A DNA stretch of 64,000 bases, taken from Polytrichum commune. Lineage: Eukaryota > Streptophyta > Polytrichopsida > Polytrichales > Polytrichaceae. The DNA is taken from NCBI GenBank assembly GCA_950295325.1, contig OX485803.1, forward strand, positions 10,912,001 through 10,976,000, in the 5' to 3' direction. The notes beneath the pieces were generated by a model. The model made no database searches. It was not told where the DNA came from and was given only the letters and a program-made list of their open reading frames with translations. Positions 57,800-64,000 of the stretch are shown in pieces (positions within the stretch are counted from its first letter, which is position 1; the number at the start of each line of letters is the position of its first letter). The position numbers were made by a program, and so were the translations under genes.

Positions 57800-58890
57800 C
57801 TCGGAAAGTGGAGCAAGGAAGGAGGTAGCGGCTCGGCCTACATCAAGCCCAAATCAACCGAGGAAAATTGAGGTAAATTAACTAACCTTAAGCCTTCCAT
57901 TTAGGATTGGAGGGAGCACGGCTAAGGTACGCATCTCTAAACCCACTCACCTATCTCGTAAGGTCAAGTGGCTTGACCACTTGACCGCCAAGGGAGTACC
58001 CAATTCCATTGTTTTCGGGGCCCTTGGTATGTTTTGTGGTAGTAGCTTCATTTATTAGCAAGTTTCGTGTGTGGTAAGTCGGATTAATCACCGACACGAC
58101 CACTCTGAATGTTGTTGGTGGAAAGGTGGGGTTAATGACCCGCGAATCCACTATTATGTTGTTGGCCCCATAGATTGGGAGTAATGGCCCCAATTTATGA
58201 AGATTGCGCAACAGGTTGAACCTACAGGTCGCCCGTCACCCTGGTCCCATTGAGTTGCATTTCGTGGTCTATCCAGTGTAAACACATTTAACAATCAAAA
58301 CATACAAAATAAATCGTAAACCCTTGTTGGCAAGAGACCCGATGTAAGGGGTGATGCCTAATATGTTAATGTAGTGAGTTAGGACGTGCAAACAAAAGTA
58401 AGTAATTAAGAAGGAATTTGTGTGAAGGGTGGGACTTAGGCCAAGTTCCCCCGCTTAGAAAACTAAATAAAACTAAATAAAGAAATAGGAAGAATTGAAT
58501 GGTCCATCAAATTGTCGTTATTCCGTTCGTTGAGTTAGGGTGGTATGAGTCACACCCGGTTGGGTGTATCAGAACCATCCCAATTCACAAATTAGGATTG
58601 CCTTGGTTTCAAGGCTGGTGCGTCTGCGCGTAGAATAGGTTGTAGGTTAAGGTTAGAACTAGATATGAAATTGGTTAGTGGAGTTTAAAGCCACACTAGT
58701 AAAAAACTAAGGCCTAACCTCCGGAGGTACTACGACGCATATTTAATCTCCCTTAAAAATCTAACTACTCACGTTATACACCTATCATCCGGGTTCGGCT
58801 TGGGCGCCTGCAAATGCAGGCCACCTTCACCGAAGGGCTTGTGTGATACTTTTAGGCTCCCTCGAAAGGGGGTGGCCCAAAAGTACCACA

Positions 58891-59254
58891 AACAATCACC
58901 AAACAAACAATCCTTCGAATGCCACGTTGAATTAAGAGGTTTTGGGCACAACACTGCCTCTGAAATGGCTGTCAGTCCAGGATATACAAACACTCCCGCA
59001 ACACAATGGCCCAGATTTGATTCACTGAGACAAACCTCACATTGACAAGTACAGTCTACTTTGTTGTGTATCCCTGATTTTGTCCTCAATTGAGTAAATG
59101 CAGATAGTAATTCTTCCATTTCTACGTGGTATATACAACAACACACATTTCTCTCATGCAATTTTTTCACCCAGTATGGTTGCAAGGAATCAAAAACACG
59201 CTTACCAACAATTACATCGGGATGGGCCTCACGGAAGCGCATATAGAACGCCAT
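58891..59254 (-). pseudogene. 5' part of exon 2 of the interrupted 849-codon gene
   Basis: Begins right after a splice acceptor (TTGTGTGACAG) with MAFYMRFREAHPDV and contains GKRVFDSLQPYWVKKL, CCCIYHVEMEEL and a Cys cluster (CTCQCEVC), probably metal-binding. It ends at GDCL, where element D was inserted. With one AACAA kept, codon phase runs on into 41798, the third part of the gene. Confidence 0.85.
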
Positions 59255-60372
59255 CTGTCACACAAATTCCCATTGTACTCATCATTTAGCACTCGGAAAA
59301 TACAAACCAAGGGTGGGCAACATTTTGCATTCACCCTAAAGCAACATAGAACAACTTAGGTCCCATTTTCTGTTGTAAGAAATAACTCCACTTACTTTTC
59401 CCAAAATAGAACCTGGCTAGAACACCTGGTTTAAATTTTGGAAATCATGAATGGCACAAACTGGATTGCTTCATCAGACTGGGTTGCTACACTAGTAAAT
59501 CCTTCACCAAAAGTAAAAGCTTTAGAAGTTCCCATAGCACTCCATAGAGGCTGTGTACAGTCCACACCGTCATATATTTACTGCAAGAACTCCAAAGAAA
59601 TTCATGAAACTCAAACCCTAGTCCACACCTTAGTTGACTGTCTAGAGAGTCTACAATTACATAATTACTTCCATATACTCAGTAGGAAGTCTAGAAAATC
59701 CCACACAGTGCATATAACATCTGCAATAGTGCACATATTCAATGCTTAACTACATATAGTCCAAAGGACCGGTCAAAAATTCCAAATTTGTCAATACGAT
59801 AAGTGCCCATGTCCAAACATTCCATAATTAGACAATTCCCTTCCATATCCTATATGGCTACTTTGAAAATGTCCACCGTAGTACATACAGTGTGTGGAGA
59901 AGTGGATAAACTCCAACATTTCCTATGAAGACTCAAACGGATCACTCTGAACTCCCACCCATGCGTGGTAAGTTCCAGAGATTCCACAAGTCGCAATGCC
60001 GTGTTTACATTCTATATAGTTGTACACGAAGTCCACTGATTCATCCCTAAACTACGACCAAACTGTTGAGATCCCATATGCAGTGTGTGCATTTTATTGA
60101 GAAATAGACAGATTGCACACGCATGTCTTCAAATGACCAGAGAACTACATAACATGCACAGATCCCCGTGTACACCTACGGCCCTGCAAACAGTCCTAAG
60201 ACATTCGCAGATTGCTCAATAAACCCTAGAATATCAAAAGAAAATCCAACAAACTTTTGCTACAGTCCATACAAAGAAAGAAGACTGCAAACTTCGTATA
60301 GTTCCATGCACACGTTGCCCCTAAACAATGGAAGTGTGATACAGAGTAATGCATTGGAATGCAAGCACCCAC
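59255..60372 (-). other. intron 1 of the 849-codon gene
   Basis: The donor GTGGGT at 60372 and acceptor ACAG at 59255 join two open frames in phase 0. About 1.1 kb; no gene or element ends recognised inside. Confidence 0.7.
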
Positions 60373-61178
60373 CAGAGATTCCAACAAATACTGAGCATGG
60401 TGTTGAACATATGTTTTTGGAGCAACCCACTTCCTTACAACTTCCTTGCGATTCGGACTTGGCCGTGTCTCTGCAGCCCACCACGCAGTGACAATGTCTT
60501 TGACCACCGAAGATGTCGCATCTCTCCTTGTCTTCCAGACGGACAAAGTCCATTCCATATGCACTTCACTCACCATCGTCGCTCGCCTCTGTGCTGCCAT
60601 CGCAACATTCCGGTGATGAACACCTAGCAGGCGAGCTGTCTGACGAGCAGAGACTCGCGTTCCATTCGTGACAGCGGCTGTCAGAATAGCGTGTTTTGTA
60701 GCTAAGTGTGCCTTCGTCTTTGAAGTCTTCACCTCCGACAACGATTGCAATAAACTGGAAACGATCTTCTCTCGCGCTTTTGTTTCTGCACAAACCCTTC
60801 GTGTCCCTGGTGGCAGGAGATCCTTCGTGATAGGACTGTTCCACACCGACCGCATTACTGCTTGCTTGTGTGGAAGTAACCGCCCTCTTCCTCTTAAAGT
60901 CCTGTGAACGCAGCTCAAAATTGCAGCAACGTCCCGGTGCACCAATCTGCGGTTCATGCCATCAGCATAGGCGTTATCAGCCTCCGACCAAGATCCCTCA
61001 TCCACAGTGACACGCACACAGCTGTTTGCATTTTCTCTCCTCCGACGCCATGATTCACGTTGGCGCTCCCTCGCGCGCTCTTGCGCAACCTCGATTCTCG
61101 CCCTCTCCAGAGGGCCCTCTCCAGAGGGCCCTCTCTCCGAATACCCACCCTCCTATCTCTCGCTCTCGCACTACCCAT
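60373..61178 (-). pseudogene. exon 1 of the interrupted 849-codon gene
   Basis: The main open part encodes EGSWSEADNAYADGMNRR, RRVCAETKAREK, ARQTARLLGVHHRNVAMAAQRR (a helix-turn-helix-like stretch) and PNRKEVVRKWV, ending at QYLLESL before the donor. No ATG precedes this frame as it stands. An ATG at 61178 opens another frame (MGSARARDRR), and a 14-bp exact duplication at 61107-61134 separates the two. Counting only one copy, 61178-60373 is 792 nt (264 codons) and continuous. The gene would then have about 849 codons over two exons. The N-terminal DNA-binding-like part plus the C-terminal Asp motifs fit a transposase or transposase-derived protein; this is inference. Confidence 0.75.
61107..61134. 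repeat. 14-bp tandem duplication in exon 1
   Basis: CCAGAGGGCCCTCT occurs twice in direct succession (61107-61120, 61121-61134). 14 is not a multiple of 3, so it shifts the reading frame of the minus-strand gene between its likely ATG and the rest of exon 1. Confidence 0.9.
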
Positions 61179-62029
61179 TTCCGCGTGCAACACATACAAA
61201 AACTGGTTCCTAAACCTCACTACTCATGCACATCACGAACAAACATAGAAGTGACTAAACCAGTGATGCAAATCCGAAACCCTAATGCATGTGAGAACAA
61301 GACACATGCGATCTGTAACGGGCAATGCAAGAACTGCTTCGGGACGTTCAGAATGGCTAAACCCTAAACCGTAGGGTTGTAGTCCACGTGACGGGTCACA
61401 TCCGTCAGTGTGCACTTCACTCTACAACTAAACTCATCCACATCCACCCTCCGACAGTCGGTGGGACCCGAAAACCGCAATTACAAAATTGTAGTATAAA
61501 CACTATATTCGTTAAATTGAGACTTTCTCTAGTCTCAAATTAATATATGGATCAAATAACATTCCGTGTTCCGAAACTATATTGCGAACAATCTCAAATA
61601 TATTATATGTTCTAATATCCCAAATCTATTATGTGTGGACATAAGCACATATGGTAGAGCACTCAACACCAACTTCATCAACAAAAACACTTTGGGTAGA
61701 GCACTCCAAACTAGTTTCATCCAATAAACATATAAAATGGTTTATATTATTAACATGGTCAATAAAATATAGACATTGCAACATACAAAGTGCATGCAAT
61801 AAATGCATTTTTCTTCAATGGACAATTTAGTCCCAAACTTAATAAAAAAATGAACTTCACATTTGTATTGAAATATAGTAAATGAATATTCATCCAACCC
61901 CAAACAATATAGCATTCGCAAGTTCTACCCAAACTTTGCCCCAAGTTTGAGGAGCACACATATGAGTAATATATATTCGTCGAATTACATATTACACTAT
62001 AATCATGCTAACACAATCCTACCAACTTC
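61179..62029. other. intergenic region between two minus-strand genes
   Basis: Presumed promoter side of the 849-codon gene and 3' flank of the DUF7869 gene. Two telo-box-like motifs (AAACCCTAA) occur at about 61278 and 61362, common in plant promoters. The part from 61480 is AT-rich with no gene. Confidence 0.5.
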
Positions 62030-64000
62030 TCATTTAACGTGGGTTGCTTCTTCTGCGATCCGAGCAAGGTTGTCTTTTGCAAAAGTTATGTACTTTTGAG
62101 GGATGGACACCGATCCACTATGATTTTTCCGTGGTTTCCATGCTATGAATATGGAATCTGTATCTATCCAAGATGGACCATGCTCAGAATCCACCTTCCA
62201 CCGAAAGTTAGGGTTTGTATCCCAGCCTGTATAATGCCGAACAACATCTTCATTCCGTGATGTCGGTCGGTAGTACTCTACTTGTATTTGTCGAAAATGA
62301 GGGCTGGAAGTTACAAAATTTGGATTGGACAAAGCTCTTGCCACCCACACTGGCTTTGCATATGTCTCATCTCCAGGACGCAAAATGAGCATATAACCTT
62401 CATGACAATCCACTGCAATGCGGAAAGATGGTGGCGGACGACTACTAGCAGGCCCCACGTAATGGTCGTCCACATCAAACTCCTCTCGAACCTCTCCATT
62501 TCCCAAAAGACTAGCCTCCGAAGCTTGTACATTGACACGTGTTTGTGGCCAAAACCCATGCCTTAAAGTAAGGGGTGTATCTTCATGAAGGTTTGCCAAA
62601 GCGCCACGAACACGTGTCCAATATTGTATCCAACTTCCGTAACGAAGCCAACACGATCCACCAACATCCGCTACCCTCAAACTCTCCCAATATTGTATGA
62701 AGCCTGATATGCCTTTACAAATGTCCTCCAAATTCTTCATGGGTATTGGTTTGCAAGGCTTAGGCTCTCCGTCAGGCAACATCGTCCTTCCTTCCCCATC
62801 AACACGCCATACAAGGAGACCCTCCGGCGGGCTCCAGTCTTGTGATGTGCACAACAACTTGTATTGCATGGCGGGGACACCATCGTCACGCACGTAGAAC
62901 CGAAATTGTTGTGCCTTCGTATGCCCGATCAATCAGTGAGCTCCGCTTCGAATATACGGTTCTATAAATGCCTTGAAGTCTGGAACCTCCTCAATCATAT
63001 GTGGAATGACGGGAATGTTCTCCAAATCCATGTACGACTTCATCAACAATGGGATTGTTGGAAAATCCTCCTCGCGCAACTTCATGCTCCACCGCCCAAA
63101 GGACGCATCAATATCATCGTGCGTGTGGCCTACCAATAGAAAGGACACAAAAACCTCCTTGAAAATGCCTTTCGCAACCAACAACGACCAATATGCAAAA
63201 ACATATCTACTTTTATTGTCCTTCGCACAATTGTCCAATTGGACACGCAGAGTTGGGGGCAAATTCTTGGCAATCACATCTTCACTTGGTGGCTCCGGCA
63301 ATGAGTGCACGCATACATCTCTTCCATCCAAGACCGCTTCATATAGAGGTGTTGATCCCGAGTTTTCAAATAGCAATCTTGATGAATAGGACGGCGGTTT
63401 CTCCAAATCACGTAAAAGCTTTGCAAATGACCCTATCGTGTGGTTTGAATCCCCCGGATACAAATCAAGAGCATAATGAGCATACTTGACATCTCCATGC
63501 CCATGTGCAATCATTCCTGCAAAGGCAACCCAATGGTTTAATATTCAACTATAACACCAAAAAATTCACATGGTGTACATGTATGGCCCCAAGTACAAAC
63601 CTAAACGCACAAATTTGTGTTTAGGTAATGCAATGCAATTGTTATCAAAATCACCTGTAACCGAAACAGGAAGCTTAAAAAGACCGTCCGTGGCTTTTAT
63701 TCGATTTGCAAAACATGGTGAGGCTGTTTTGGCATGGTCCATTTTGTCATGGATGATTGTAAGGACTTCCAAAGGCCTGGAGATGGACAAAGCTCTATTT
63801 GTGTAGTAATCATTACGGTGTGCCTCTTGCATGTTCACATGCTTGAAATAGTTCATTTGATGTGCGGCATAGGACTCTGTCCCCATCGTGTGTGCATCTC
63901 GAAGGCGTTTCAACTTCTCGCATTTGGAACAACGGGCAAATTTGTCGCCTCGTCTTTTTGTGATGTATTCGCTAAAGTGAGATTTTTTGATAGCACTCAG
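62030..64000 (-). pseudogene. DUF7869-family gene, 5' end outside the window, one in-frame stop
   Basis: Exons run 64000-63655 and 63516-62030, with a GT-AG intron 63517-63654 in matching phase. The DUF7869 core is plain: QLDNCAKDNKSRYVFAYW, then FLLVGHTHDDIDASFGRW and DFPTIPLLMKSYM. N-terminal to it are EAHRNDYYTNRALSIS, TIIHDKMDHAKTASP and a CSKCEKLKRLRDAH segment. After RSGAH a TGA (62933-62935) interrupts; the same frame continues with IGHTKAQQFRFYV, PSWIDTDSIFIAW and a lysine-ending tail to TGA at 62030. The function of DUF7869 is not established; its Asp/His-rich motif suggests a metal-dependent nuclease-like fold. One point mutation separates it from a readable gene. Confidence 0.83.

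Larger units (their letters stand above)
41804..58890. mobile_element. Element D: LTR-type insertion (probably a solo LTR), TSD AACAA
   Basis: Its own sequence is 41804-43553 plus 57805-58890, about 2.84 kb once element B is removed. It begins TGTGAACCC and ends AAAGTACCACA (TG...CA ends with TGTG/CACA), flanked by the 5-bp repeat AACAA at 41799-41803 and 58891-58895. No primer site, gag or pol is seen, so a long solo LTR is the simplest reading. Excising it with one AACAA rejoins the host gene exactly in frame (exon 2 then is 586 codons with stop). It carries diverged internal repeats near 42700-43250 and about 58060-58190. Confidence 0.85.

Noticed and set aside
41804-58890. Calling element D a complete retrotransposon.
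   Set aside because: No primer site, polypurine tract, internal LTR boundary or pol text was found in its own 2.8 kb; a solo LTR fits better.
58769-58890. Treating the 161-codon frame 59254-58769 as a complete small gene.
   Set aside because: Its last 40 codons lie in element D; the homologous part stops at the AACAA duplication and continues at 41798.

Overview
The window looks like nuclear DNA of a land plant or a close streptophyte relative. The evidence is spliced genes with GT-AG introns, a chromodomain Ty3/gypsy retrotransposon family primed by initiator tRNA-Met, a CACTA transposon, a MULE/SWIM transposase, and a PSI-type DUF668 gene piece. Several families here (DUF7869, the 'SDG..QFK / GHGKGPHDG' family) remind me of non-seed plants and charophyte algae, but I cannot name the species. 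Nothing suggests bacterial, plastid or viral replicon DNA. Nearly all of the window is mobile or repetitive, and most genes have been hit by insertions that can be dated relative to one another.

Layout. 1-3470: gene-poor, with a small tandem duplication. 3477-5475 (-): decayed Ty3/gypsy pol pieces, including an integrase tail fused to a PHD finger, in permuted order. 5923-10559 (-): a MULE-type transposase gene with a C-terminal SWIM finger. It carries a solo LTR (6131-7122, TSD TGCAT) exactly in its CxC motif, plus one in-frame stop and two frameshifts. 11127-18390 (+): element A, a two-LTR chromovirus-type element. 18946-26402 (+): an eight-exon gene with a DGNHR motif, whose phases all agree. 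Its 5-kb fourth intron and its 3' flank are filled with a 244-bp satellite (4 x about 61 bp). 28284-37874 (+): a gene with a Cys/His-rich zinc-binding domain, split in-frame by a 6.4-kb CACTA element (29082-35492, TSD TAT) that itself carries an 810-bp TIR element (TSD TATCTAGG). 38412-39209 (+): 5'-truncated PSI/DUF668 pseudogene. 40405-61178 (-): one gene of about 849 codons, broken by a 14-bp duplication and by LTR-type element D (TSD AACAA). D contains element B (TSD CTCGG), which contains element C (TSD CGGAT). 62030-64000 (-): DUF7869 gene with one in-frame stop, cut by the window end.

Elements A, B and C and the solo LTR are one family: LTRs of about 0.97-0.99 kb bounded by TGTCGC...GCGACA and an iMet primer site. 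All three full elements share a missing reverse-transcriptase core, an RNase H Asp-to-Gly change inside a tandemly amplified 229-bp coding module, and the same stop codon in the integrase. C nevertheless has nearly identical LTRs and a clean target duplication. The family therefore appears non-autonomous but recently mobilised in trans. This family, with its amplified internal module and its stem-loop-rich LTR, and the phase-locked intronic satellite are the most unusual things in the window.
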